Shown piece by piece: positions 9,549-17,798 of a stretch of DNA of 61,825 nt (within the stretch, counting starts at the first letter, position 1; the number at the start of each line of letters is the position of its first letter). The position numbers and the translations under genes are program-made. The notes under the pieces are model-generated. The model was given only the letters and a program-made list of their open reading frames with translations. It ran no database searches and was not told where the DNA came from. The DNA comes from Sphingomonadales bacterium (GTDB lineage Bacteria; Pseudomonadota; Alphaproteobacteria; Sphingomonadales; Govanellaceae), in NCBI GenBank assembly GCA_019455285.1, contig JACFMS010000021.1, positions 1 through 61,825 on the forward strand. Reading direction: 5' to 3'.

Positions 9549-10885
9549 TGTCAGACCTGAGCGCCCATGCTGCAGCCAGCAAAGCCAAGCTCACCCGGCA
9601 TACGCTCTACGCCAGCGGCAATTTCGCAAAAAGCTGCCTAGGCTCTTTCGTTGAGCTTTTCGCGCTTTTCTTTCTGACCGACATTTTGAAGATCCCGGCT
9701 GCCATTGCCGGCATGGTATTGTTCGTCTCGTTGGTATGGGATGGCCTGATCGACCCGTTGATGGGGCTGATCGCAGACCGCCTGCGGCATAAATTTCCCA
9801 CCGTGCGGCTTTATTTCCTGATAGGCGCGCCGCTCACCGCCATCGCCTTTATCGCGCTGTTTCACGCCTACCTTATCCCGCAGAATTACAATATTATATA
9901 CGTGTTTCTTGCGCTGATCCTGTTCCGCACTGCCTACACGATCGTCGATATTCCCCATAACTCCTTGCTGTCGTTTTTAAGCCGGGACAGCCGGGACCGC
10001 ACCAACATCGCCAGTCTGCGGATATTCTTCAGCGCCACGGGCAAGTTTGTCGTCACGCTGGGGGCTACCGCCATGTTTGAAAAAACAGCCCCGGCCGCCC
10101 TTGAACAGAGCTTTTCGACGGCAGCCATTACTTTCGCCAGCATCTATCTAATTGGCCTTGGCGTCTGCCTGGCATCTATTTGGAACGTGCATATATATCA
10201 AGGTGGTGGTGAGCGCCAATCCATCAGGATCACGTCGCTGTTTCGCGGCATTATGTCGAACTCGCAACTCTTGATCGTATTCATGCTGACCGCCGTCACC
10301 TCCTTGACCACGCCGGTGATCGGCAACGCCATCATTTATTACGGCAAGTATGGTCTTGGTGACGAGCAGAGCGGCGCCACGGCGCTGGTCGTCATGTCGG
10401 CCTCTCAGGCCGCCTCGCTGCTGTTCTGGTCCAATTTTTCCAATCGACTGCAGCGCAAGAAAACCGCGTCGCAATGCGCCAACCTCCTGCTTGCCGCCGC
10501 CATGGCGCTTGCCATCCCGATCTTGAATTCAAACCAAACGCTCTATTTGATCGCCGCCCTGGCGGGTTTTGCCATCGGCGGCATCTTCATGCTCAACTGG
10601 TCGATGTTGCCGGACGCCTTGGATTATGGCCAGGCTCTTTCCTCTTATCACTACAACATGAGCGTGTTCGGCCTTTATACCCTGACCAATAAAGGGTTTA
10701 TCGGTATGTCTCAGGTCATCGTCGGGAGTACGCTGGCGGCCTACGGCTACCAAGCCGACAGCCCTTTGGTCAGCCAATCGATCGGCGCCATTGTCGCCAC
10801 GCTACTGGCGTTTCCGCTACTCGGCGCGCTGACCTGCACATTGCTGTTGCGCGGTCACACGCAGGTGCAAAACCACCGGCAATAA
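9548..10885 (+). CDS. MFS sugar:cation symporter, GPH (MelB-like) family
   Basis: 445-residue inner-membrane transporter with about 12 hydrophobic segments. The N-terminal GLIDPLMGLIADRLRHKFP motif, and DIPHNSLLSFLSRDSRDRTNI after helix 4, are hallmarks of the glycoside-pentoside-hexuronide:cation symporters. Its ATG overlaps the stop of the ROK regulator (TAATG), so the pair is an operon. Substrate unknown; by context a mono- or disaccharide that is the ROK inducer. It converges on eda with only 12 bp between stops. Confidence 0.88.
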   Translation: MSDLSAHAAASKAKLTRHTLYASGNFAKSCLGSFVELFALFFLTDILKIPAAIAGMVLFVSLVWDGLIDPLMGLIADRLRHKFPTVRLYFLIGAPLTAIAFIALFHAYLIPQNYNIIYVFLALILFRTAYTIVDIPHNSLLSFLSRDSRDRTNIASLRIFFSATGKFVVTLGATAMFEKTAPAALEQSFSTAAITFASIYLIGLGVCLASIWNVHIYQGGGERQSIRITSLFRGIMSNSQLLIVFMLTAVTSLTTPVIGNAIIYYGKYGLGDEQSGATALVVMSASQAASLLFWSNFSNRLQRKKTASQCANLLLAAAMALAIPILNSNQTLYLIAALAGFAIGGIFMLNWSMLPDALDYGQALSSYHYNMSVFGLYTLTNKGFIGMSQVIVGSTLAAYGYQADSPLVSQSIGAIVATLLAFPLLGALTCTLLLRGHTQVQNHRQ

Positions 10886-10897
10886 ATAAGTCCTCGT

Positions 10898-11512
10898 CTA
10901 TGGACGAAGCGCGCGGGCCAGAGACGCCTGTTGCCGCACGGCGGTGAAATCCAATGGCCCTTTCGGCGTTAGCCAACTGCCGCCGACGCAGAGCACGGCA
11001 TCCAAAGCCAGCCAAGCAGGCGCGGTTTCGGCGCTAATGCCGCCGGTGGGACAGAAGCGGCACTGTGTAAATGGCGCAGCCAAGGCTTGTAGCGCCGACC
11101 TGCCGCCCGCGGCTTCCGCCGGAAAGAACTTGAAGCGATTAAGACCAAGATCAAGGCCGCGCATGATGTCGCCGGCCGTGGCGACGCCGGGTAGGAAGGG
11201 CGCGCGCCGGGCAATCGCCGCGCGCGCCAAAGGCTCGGTCAGACCGGGCGAGACGATGAAGCGTGCGCCGGCGGACAATACCGCATTCAAATCGCCCTCG
11301 TTTAATACTGTGCCGGCGCCGACGATGGCGCCATCGACCGTCGCCATCTCGGTAATGACGTCGAGCGCCGCCGGCGTGCGCAGCGTGACTTCAAGCACCG
11401 GAAGTCCGCCGCTCACCAATGCTTCCGCCAGTGGCCGCGCCTGGGCCGCGTCGGCCACCGTCAGCACCGGAATCACCGGCGCGATGCGCATGATGGCGTC
11501 GATATCGTTCAT
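10898..11512 (-). CDS. eda: KDPG aldolase (2-dehydro-3-deoxyphosphogluconate aldolase)
   Basis: 204-residue class I aldolase that splits KDPG into pyruvate and glyceraldehyde 3-phosphate, the last Entner-Doudoroff step. The catalytic glutamate is in LEVTLRTPAA (about residue 41) and the Schiff-base lysine is in RFKFFPAEAAGG (about residue 130). FIVSPGLT and the CPTGGI phosphate-binding loop are also present. Its ATGA start overlaps the glk stop by 4 bases; it is the last gene of the zwf-pgl-edd-glk-eda operon. Confidence 0.96.
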   Translation of the reverse strand: MNDIDAIMRIAPVIPVLTVADAAQARPLAEALVSGGLPVLEVTLRTPAALDVITEMATVDGAIVGAGTVLNEGDLNAVLSAGARFIVSPGLTEPLARAAIARRAPFLPGVATAGDIMRGLDLGLNRFKFFPAEAAGGRSALQALAAPFTQCRFCPTGGISAETAPAWLALDAVLCVGGSWLTPKGPLDFTAVRQQASLARALRP

Positions 11513-12477
11513 GGCTGCTGTTCCTTGACAAAAGCGGCGGCGGCGCCGATCAGGCCTACATGCGGATGGGTGATGAGCTTGACCGGCAATGCCGCCATCA
11601 GCTGTTCAAACCGGCCTTTGGCGGCAAACCGGCTGGCAAATCCTGACGCCGGCAACAAAGGCGCGATGCGCTGACCGATGCCGCCGGCGATCACCACTGC
11701 TGCCGCGCCTTGGGTAAGCGCAATGTCGCCGGCGACCGCGCCGAACACCAGACAGAATCGCCCCAGCGCCGCCGCGGACAGCGCGTCGCGGCTTTCCAAT
11801 GCCGCCGCCCATAACATCTTGTCGTCATGGAATGTCGCCGGCGCGTTTTCGATGGCGGCCAGCGCCTCGTAAATATTCAAAAGACCGGGACCGGAGACGA
11901 TCCGCTCCACCGACACCCGGCGGTAACGCGCCCGCAAGTGGGCTAGTATGGCGTCCTCAATCGCATCCAATGGCGCAAAGTCGCTATGCCCGCCTTCGGT
12001 TTCGATGACATGGGCGCAGCCGCTCCGGCGCAGCACCTGCGCCACACCAAGACCAGTGCCGGGACCAATGACGCTGATCAAGCCCTCTGCGGGCAACGGC
12101 AGTTCCGGGCCAGCGATATGATGCATATCATCCGGCTTCAGGTGCGCAAGGGCATGACCCACCGCGCCGAAATCATTGACCAGCGTGACGGTATCAAGAC
12201 CAAGATCATGGGCCAGGCTGCCCGGTTGAATGATCCAGGAACTGTTGGTCAACTTCATGGTCTGGCTTGTCACCGGACAGGCCACGGCGATGGCCGCGGC
12301 GCGCGGCAGCCGATCCGCCATCGTGGCGGCATAATGATCCCAGGCGGCTTTGAAGGTGGCGTGCTGAGCCGTCTCCAGGGTGATCATCTCGCCAAGTTCG
12401 GCCACTTTGCCGTTGCTGATTTTGGCGATGGCGAAGCGGGCATGGGTGCCGCCAAGGTCGATGGCAACGATCTTCAT
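11509..12477 (-). CDS. glk: glucokinase
   Basis: 322-residue bacterial glucokinase (E. coli Glk type, not ROK) that phosphorylates glucose with ATP. N-terminal ATP-binding [11 protein letters not shown], the glycine-rich GPGTGLGVA loop, the sugar-site motif [11 protein letters not shown] and the C-terminal [11 protein letters not shown] are all present. It starts 4 bases after edd and overlaps eda by 4. Its place inside the Entner-Doudoroff operon means free glucose is the expected substrate, which fits uptake by non-PTS symporters such as those in the 0-11 kb region. Confidence 0.96.
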   Translation of the reverse strand: MKIVAIDLGGTHARFAIAKISNGKVAELGEMITLETAQHATFKAAWDHYAATMADRLPRAAAIAVACPVTSQTMKLTNSSWIIQPGSLAHDLGLDTVTLVNDFGAVGHALAHLKPDDMHHIAGPELPLPAEGLISVIGPGTGLGVAQVLRRSGCAHVIETEGGHSDFAPLDAIEDAILAHLRARYRRVSVERIVSGPGLLNIYEALAAIENAPATFHDDKMLWAAALESRDALSAAALGRFCLVFGAVAGDIALTQGAAAVVIAGGIGQRIAPLLPASGFASRFAAKGRFEQLMAALPVKLITHPHVGLIGAAAAFVKEQQP

Positions 12478-12481
12478 GGCC

Positions 12482-14302
12482 TTATATCCCCGCTGCCGTC
12501 AGGAACGCCGAAGCGCCTGCTTCCGCGCCGTCCGCATGCTGGCGCAAGAGCGCAAACAGCTCTCGCCCCTCCCCCATCGCCGCCGGCGGCGGCGTCACCG
12601 GCTGCCGCGCCAGCCATTCCTCGGCATCCACCAGCACGTCAAGGGTGCCCCGATGCGCGCACAGCCGCACCCGATCGCCATCCTGCAACCTGGCCAATGG
12701 TCCGCCGAAGGCGGCTTCGGGACTGACATGGATGGCGGCCGGCACCTTGCCCGATGCGCCCGACATGCGCCCATCGGTGATAAGCGCCACGCGATGGCCG
12801 CGATCCTGCAACACGCTTAGAAGCGGCGTCAATTGGTGCAGCTCCGGCATGCCGTTGGCGCGCGGCCCCTGGAAGCGGACAACCACCACCACATCGCAAT
12901 CAAGGTCGCCGGCCTTGAACGCCGCCTTGACTTGATCCTGATCGGAAAATACCCGGGCAGGCGCTTCAATGGTCCAGCGCTCGCCATCCACCGCGCTGGT
13001 CTTGAAAATGGCGCGGCCCAGATTGCCGCTCACCAGCCGCAGGCCGCCATCGGGTGCAAACGGCCTGGTGACATCGCGCAAGATCGTCTCATCGCCGCTC
13101 TGCCGGGGTACATCGCGCCATACCAAACGATCATCATCGAGCGCCGGCGCGCGGGCATAATCGCGCAGATCATGGCCGCCAACGGTCAGAATGTCGCGAT
13201 GCAATAATCCAGCATCGAGGAGGCTGGCAATGACAAAGCCCATACCGCCCGCCGCGTGGAAGTGATTGATGTCGGCGCTGCCGTTGGGATAGACGCGGGC
13301 GATGAGCGGCGCCACCGACGACAGCCGGTCGAGATCTTCCCAATCGATGATGATGCCGGCGGCGCGGGCAATCGCCGGTAGATGAATGGCGTGATTGGTG
13401 GAGCCGCCGGTGGCAAGAAGGCCGACGGCGGCATTGATGATGGCTTTTTCATCCACGCACACCCCCAGCGGGCGATAGTCATTGCCGTCTTGGCCGATGG
13501 CGGCCAAGCGATGGACGGCGGCGCGTGTCAGCGCCTGACGCAGCTTGCTGCCGGGATTGACGAAGGCCGCGCCCGGCATGTGCAGTCCCATGACCTCCAT
13601 CATCATCTGGTTGGAGTTGGCAGTGCCGTAGAAGGTGCAGGTGCCGGCCTCATGATAACTGGCGGCTTCGGCGTCCAGAAGCGCGTCCGCGCCGACTTTG
13701 CCTTCGGCATAAAGCTGCCGGATGCGCTGCTTCTCCTTGTTGGCGAGGCCCGACGGCATGGGCCCCGCCGGCACCAGGATAGCCGGCAAGTGGCCGAAGC
13801 GCAGCGCGCCGATCAGTAAGCCCGGCACGATCTTGTCACAGATGCCAAGGAGCGCCATGGCGTCGAACATAGCGTGCGACAGCGCCACGGCGGTGCTTAG
13901 CGCAATGACATCCCGGCTCCACAAGGAAAGCTCCATGCCGCGCTGGCCTTGCGTGATGCCGTCGCACATGGCCGGCACGCCGCCCGCCACCTGCGCCGTA
14001 GCAGCAACCTCGCGGGCATAAAGCTTGATCTGTTCGGGATAGCGGCCATAGGGCTGGTGCGCCGACAGCATGTCGTTATAGGCGGTGACGATGCCGATGT
14101 TCATCGCCTTGCCGCCGCGAATCGTCGCCTTGTCCGCCGTCGCCGCGGCAAAGCCGTGGGCCAGATTGCTGCAGCTCAAGCGCGCGCGCGGCGGCCCCGC
14201 ATCGCGCTCCCGGGCGATCAGATCAAGATAAGCGCGACGCGTAGGCTGCGAGCGTAGGATGATGCGTTCCGTCACGGCCGCCACGGTGGGATGAAGAGGC
14301 AT
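12482..14302 (-). CDS. edd: 6-phosphogluconate dehydratase
   Basis: Fe-S dehydratase (IlvD/Edd family, 606 residues from the start used here) making KDPG from 6-phosphogluconate. Family motifs include [29 protein letters not shown] and [14 protein letters not shown]; the conserved cysteines of the cluster lie in these segments. Start: two adjacent ATGs follow GGAG. The second (14302) has 6-base spacing and overlaps the pgl stop as TGATG, so it is preferred; the first would add one residue. Confidence 0.96.
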   Translation of the reverse strand: MPLHPTVAAVTERIILRSQPTRRAYLDLIARERDAGPPRARLSCSNLAHGFAAATADKATIRGGKAMNIGIVTAYNDMLSAHQPYGRYPEQIKLYAREVAATAQVAGGVPAMCDGITQGQRGMELSLWSRDVIALSTAVALSHAMFDAMALLGICDKIVPGLLIGALRFGHLPAILVPAGPMPSGLANKEKQRIRQLYAEGKVGADALLDAEAASYHEAGTCTFYGTANSNQMMMEVMGLHMPGAAFVNPGSKLRQALTRAAVHRLAAIGQDGNDYRPLGVCVDEKAIINAAVGLLATGGSTNHAIHLPAIARAAGIIIDWEDLDRLSSVAPLIARVYPNGSADINHFHAAGGMGFVIASLLDAGLLHRDILTVGGHDLRDYARAPALDDDRLVWRDVPRQSGDETILRDVTRPFAPDGGLRLVSGNLGRAIFKTSAVDGERWTIEAPARVFSDQDQVKAAFKAGDLDCDVVVVVRFQGPRANGMPELHQLTPLLSVLQDRGHRVALITDGRMSGASGKVPAAIHVSPEAAFGGPLARLQDGDRVRLCAHRGTLDVLVDAEEWLARQPVTPPPAAMGEGRELFALLRQHADGAEAGASAFLTAAGI

Positions 14303-14997
14303 CATGGACTCCAATGCAGGGTGACCGGCCCTGGCGCCGCCGCCAGCACCCGGCCGATGGGCAGCGTCGACTTTGCCCCTTCCGCCAACGCGCGCTCCAG
14401 AACGGCGCGTTTAGCCGCGCCGCTGAACACCACCATCAAACTTAACGCCGATGTCAGCGCTGATAAGCTCAAGGTCACGCGGTGAACCGGCGCTTCCGGC
14501 GGCAAGGGATCGGGACGCAAGCCGATGGCCAGATCGGTCGTTTGCAACGCGTTTGCCAAATCCGGGCCGGCAAACAGCGACGCCGTATGGCCATCCGCGC
14601 CCATGCCAAGCCAAGCGACGTCGGGCGGCCAATCCAATTCTTGCAGACGAGCATTAGCCAATCGTCCCGCTGTTTCAGCATCGTAATTCGCATCAGCAAG
14701 CGGCATGACCCGCGCCCCGCGGCTTGCAAACCAACGCTGGATCATGGCGGCGTTGCTTAAGGGACTTTCGGTAAAAACTAGGCGGTCGTCCGTGGGAAGG
14801 ATGGTTACTTTTTGCCAACTAGGTATGGAGAGAGCCAGCCGCTCGAATATAGGCGCAGGGGTGGTTCCGCCTGGCAGAGCGATAAGCGCCCTGCCACGCT
14901 CATCAAGAGCGGATTGAATGCGCTGCCGCATATCCTCGGCCACCGCCGCCGTCATCTGCGCGCCATCCTGATAAATCCGCCAAGCGACGTCAGTCAT
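14302..14997 (-). CDS. pgl: 6-phosphogluconolactonase
   Basis: 231-residue NagB/SOL-type lactonase that hydrolyses 6-phosphogluconolactone made by Zwf. [15 protein letters not shown] and ILPTDDRLV near the N-terminus and the [14 protein letters not shown] motif (about residues 135-145) are diagnostic. ATG overlaps the zwf stop by 8 bases and its own stop overlaps edd. No unusual features. Confidence 0.95.
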   Translation of the reverse strand: MTDVAWRIYQDGAQMTAAVAEDMRQRIQSALDERGRALIALPGGTTPAPIFERLALSIPSWQKVTILPTDDRLVFTESPLSNAAMIQRWFASRGARVMPLADANYDAETAGRLANARLQELDWPPDVAWLGMGADGHTASLFAGPDLANALQTTDLAIGLRPDPLPPEAPVHRVTLSLSALTSALSLMVVFSGAAKRAVLERALAEGAKSTLPIGRVLAAAPGPVTLHWSP

Positions 14998-16495
14998 GCC
15001 AGCTTACTCCGTCCCGCTCGGTGAGCGCGATGGCCGATGATGGCCCCCAACTGCCGGCGGTATAGCGTTTCGGCGTCATGCCGTGATAAGCCCAGCCGTC
15101 GCGAATGGCGTCGATCCACTGCCATTGCGCTTCCACCTCGTCGCGGCGCACGAACAACGTCGGATCGCCGTTGATGAAGTCCAACAGCAGCCGTTCGTAG
15201 GCGATGCGCTGCCGCTGGCCGGCGAAGGCGGCGCTCAACGACAGATCCAGCGGCACTTCTCGCAGCCGGACGTTGCGCCCCAGCCCCGGCTCTTTCACCA
15301 TCACCAGGAGGCGGATGTTTTCTTCCGGCTGCAACTTGATCAAGAGCTTATTGGCGACAAGCCCGCCGCTGCGCTCATCGAAGATCGAATGCGGCACCGG
15401 CTTGAACTGCACCAGGATTTCCGATTGCCGCACCGGCAGGCGCTTGCCGGTGCGCAAATAAAACGGCACGCCCTTCCAGCGCCAATTATCGACATGGGCT
15501 TTCAGCGCCACGAAGGTTTCCGTCGTCGTGGCCGCGCCGAGCTCATCGGCATAGCCCGCAACCGGCGCGCCGCCGACGGCGCCCGGTCCATACTGACCGA
15601 GCACGCTGTGGGTCGTCACCATGGCCCGATCAATAGGCCGCAACGAGCGCAGCACCTTGACCTTTTCATCGCGTACCGCCGCCGCGTCATACTTGGCCGG
15701 CGGCTCCATCGCCACCAGCGCCAACAGTTGCAGCATGTGATTTTGCACCATGTCCCTGAGCGCGCCCATGCCGTCATAAAAGTCGATGCGGCCTTCAAGC
15801 CCGACGGTTTCCGCCACCGTGATCTGCACGTGGTCGATGGCGGCGGCGTTCCATAACGGCTCAAACAGCTGATTGCCGAAGCGCAGCGCCAGCAGATTCT
15901 GCACCGTTTCCTTGCCGAGGTAATGATCGATGCGAAACGTCCGCTCCTCGGGAAAGGCGTCCAGCACGGCATCATTGATCGCTTGGCTGGAGTGAAGGTC
16001 ATGGCCCAGCGGCTTTTCAAGGGCGAGGCGAACGCCCTCATGCGCCAGACCCGCCTCTCGCAGGCCGTTGATGGCGGCGCTAAACAACGACGGCGCGGTG
16101 GAGAGGAAAATCGCCAGCTTGCCGGTACCGCCCTGCTCCCCCAGCGCGGCTTGCAGCGCCGCAAAGCCGCCGCCCTCGGCCACATTCACCGGCACATACT
16201 GCAGGCGGCTGAGGAAGGCTTGCACATTGGCGTCGGCCAGCCGCTCGGCAGGCAGGTAACGTGCCAAGCTCTCGGCGACGCGGGCGCGAAACGCCGAGGC
16301 CTCCAGGGCGCTGCGCGACGAACCGATCACCCCCAGGCCCGGGGGCAACAGCCCGTCGCAATGCAGGCCATAGAGCGACGGCAGCAGCATGCGCTGCGCC
16401 AGATCGCCGGTGGCGCCGAATACCAGCAATGCCTGGGCGGTATCGGTTTTGGTTTTGATATCCGATAGAGTCTTGTCCAAGTTCTTCCCCTTCAT
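14990..16495 (-). CDS. zwf: glucose-6-phosphate 1-dehydrogenase
   Basis: 501-residue enzyme oxidising glucose 6-phosphate with NAD(P)+. The N-terminal Rossmann loop is FGATGDLAQRMLLPSLY and the active-site signature is RIDHYLGKETVQN (about residues 195-207). First gene of the Entner-Doudoroff operon. Start: ATG 16495 lacks a clear ribosome site. A TTG six codons downstream is preceded by AGGGGA and could be the real start. A 20-bp perfect palindrome lies 19 bp upstream of the ATG, so the promoter is probably repressed by the divergent LacI-type regulator. Confidence 0.95.
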   Translation of the reverse strand: MKGKNLDKTLSDIKTKTDTAQALLVFGATGDLAQRMLLPSLYGLHCDGLLPPGLGVIGSSRSALEASAFRARVAESLARYLPAERLADANVQAFLSRLQYVPVNVAEGGGFAALQAALGEQGGTGKLAIFLSTAPSLFSAAINGLREAGLAHEGVRLALEKPLGHDLHSSQAINDAVLDAFPEERTFRIDHYLGKETVQNLLALRFGNQLFEPLWNAAAIDHVQITVAETVGLEGRIDFYDGMGALRDMVQNHMLQLLALVAMEPPAKYDAAAVRDEKVKVLRSLRPIDRAMVTTHSVLGQYGPGAVGGAPVAGYADELGAATTTETFVALKAHVDNWRWKGVPFYLRTGKRLPVRQSEILVQFKPVPHSIFDERSGGLVANKLLIKLQPEENIRLLVMVKEPGLGRNVRLREVPLDLSLSAAFAGQRQRIAYERLLLDFINGDPTLFVRRDEVEAQWQWIDAIRDGWAYHGMTPKRYTAGSWGPSSAIALTERDGVSWHD

Positions 16496-16514
16496 GGCGG
16501 GCCAACATAGAGTA

Positions 16515-16534
16515 AATTGACAGCGCTGTCAATT
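16515..16534. promoter_or_regulatory. perfect palindromic operator upstream of zwf
   Basis: Core TTGACAGCGCTGTCAA (16517-16532) extends to a perfect 20-bp palindrome. The central CG step and even symmetry match LacI-family operators. It sits just ahead of zwf, where a bound repressor would block the Entner-Doudoroff operon; the LacI-family gene starts 245 bp away in the opposite direction. No second copy was noticed in the window. Confidence 0.75.
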
Positions 16535-16590
16535 CCATGGCAAACTGCCGCTCGCCTTCCCCGGCCAAAGCGGCTATGGGAGTGGGAGAA

Positions 16591-16669
16591 GCTAGTGATT
16601 CAATTCCGACATTTGCCTTGCCTCGCGACCTCTACCCGAGCAAATGTCGGAATTATAAGAACCACTAGC
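16591..16669. repeat. long imperfect hairpin 1 (zwf/lacI-type intergenic)
   Basis: Arms 16591-16616 and 16640-16669 are inverted copies: GCTAGTG at the outer end and AATTCCGACATTTGC at the inner end match exactly, with a few unpaired bases between them and a 23-base loop. Its outer and inner motifs resemble those of the next hairpin, so the two form a tandem pair. Confidence 0.75.
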
Positions 16670-16680
16670 AATTTTATGAT

Positions 16681-16760
16681 TCTAGTGGAGCTTTTGAATT
16701 TGACATTTGAGTAAGCGCCACCCGCAAATGGGGCTCAAATGTCAAATTCGCTCCACTAGA
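16681..16760. repeat. long imperfect hairpin 2 (zwf/lacI-type intergenic)
   Basis: Arms 16681-16711 and 16734-16760 are inverted: TCTAGTGGAGC outside and GAATTTGACATTTGAG inside match exactly, with four extra bases in the first arm and a 22-base loop. The inner CATTTG and outer CTAGTG are shared with hairpin 1, suggesting a BIME- or MITE-like mosaic element. It ends 19 bp before the GTG of the regulator. Confidence 0.75.
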
Positions 16761-16779
16761 GGATAAGGCCGCCAGCACC

Positions 16780-17796
16780 GTGAGCCGCGTTACCATAAAT
16801 GACGTCGCATCCGCCGCCGCCGTGTCAATCAAGACCGTATCGCGGGTGATCAACCGCGAGCCCAACGTCCGGCCGGCGGTACAAGCCCGGGTCGAGGCCG
16901 CCATCAGGAAGCTGGGGTATGTCCCCAATACGGCGGCGCGGTCGCTGGCCGGCGCGCGCTCGTTCGTCATCGGCGCCATTTTCGACAACCCCAACCCGCA
17001 CTACATCATCGCCGTGCAACGCGGCGCCATGGCAGCCTGCCGGCAGTCCGGCTATCACCTGGCGATCGAAGAGCTCGACACCGCCAAGAACGCCGCCGCC
17101 CAGATGCGCGCCATGCTGGCGACCGCGCGACTGGATGGCGTGATCCTGTCGCCGCCGGTGACCGACTGCGCCGCCGTGCTCGACGCGCTGGATGCCAAGA
17201 ACATCCCTTATGTGCGCCTGATGCCGGCCACCGCCAAGGGGCGCTCGCCGGTGATTATTAGCGACGATGCCGCCGCCGCGGCAGAGGCGGCGCGGCATCT
17301 TTGGGACTTCGGCCATCGCCGCATCGCTGTCATCGCCGGGCCGGCCGGCCACAGCGCTTCTGCCTTGCGCCTTGAAGGTTTTCGCCATGGCATTGCCAGC
17401 GCCGGCGGCGACGCTCGCCAAGTGCGGGTGGTCAAGGGCGACTTCACCTTTCGTTCCGGCCTGGCGGCGGGCCTTGCCCTTTTTGCCGAGAAGAAGCATC
17501 CGACCGCGATCTTCGCCAGCAACGATGACATGGCGGCGGGCGTTTATTCGGCGGCGGCGCAATCGGGATTGCGCATCCCCGATGACGTCTCCGTCGTCGG
17601 CTATGACGACAGCCCGGTGGCCGAACTGGTTTGGCCGCCCCTGACCACCGTTCGACAACCGGTGGCCGAGATGGCGGCCGAAGCAGCGCGACTTTTGATC
17701 GAAGGGCGGGGCAGTGACGCCCCGCACACTTTCGAACTGCCCTATAAGATGATCATGCGCGGCTCCACCGGGGCGGAGCCGTGCATGGGTTGTTAA
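16780..17796 (+). CDS. LacI-family transcriptional regulator
   Basis: 338 residues starting at GTG. LacI DNA-binding headpiece at residues 4-25 (TINDVASAAAVSIKTVSRVI) and hinge helix (NTAARSLAGARS). A periplasmic-binding-protein-like effector domain follows, including a GYDDSPVAELVWPPLTTVRQP segment near the C-terminus. No strong ribosome site was seen: AGGATAAGG is about 12 bases away. It diverges from the Entner-Doudoroff operon and most likely binds the palindrome ahead of zwf, with a sugar phosphate or pathway intermediate as effector (inference). Confidence 0.92.
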   Translation: MSRVTINDVASAAAVSIKTVSRVINREPNVRPAVQARVEAAIRKLGYVPNTAARSLAGARSFVIGAIFDNPNPHYIIAVQRGAMAACRQSGYHLAIEELDTAKNAAAQMRAMLATARLDGVILSPPVTDCAAVLDALDAKNIPYVRLMPATAKGRSPVIISDDAAAAAEAARHLWDFGHRRIAVIAGPAGHSASALRLEGFRHGIASAGGDARQVRVVKGDFTFRSGLAAGLALFAEKKHPTAIFASNDDMAAGVYSAAAQSGLRIPDDVSVVGYDDSPVAELVWPPLTTVRQPVAEMAAEAARLLIEGRGSDAPHTFELPYKMIMRGSTGAEPCMGC

Positions 17797-17798
17797 TC

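Noticed and set aside
16825-17727. Minus-strand open frame (300 codons)
   Set aside because: Antisense to the LacI-family gene; the sense product has an intact DNA-binding headpiece.
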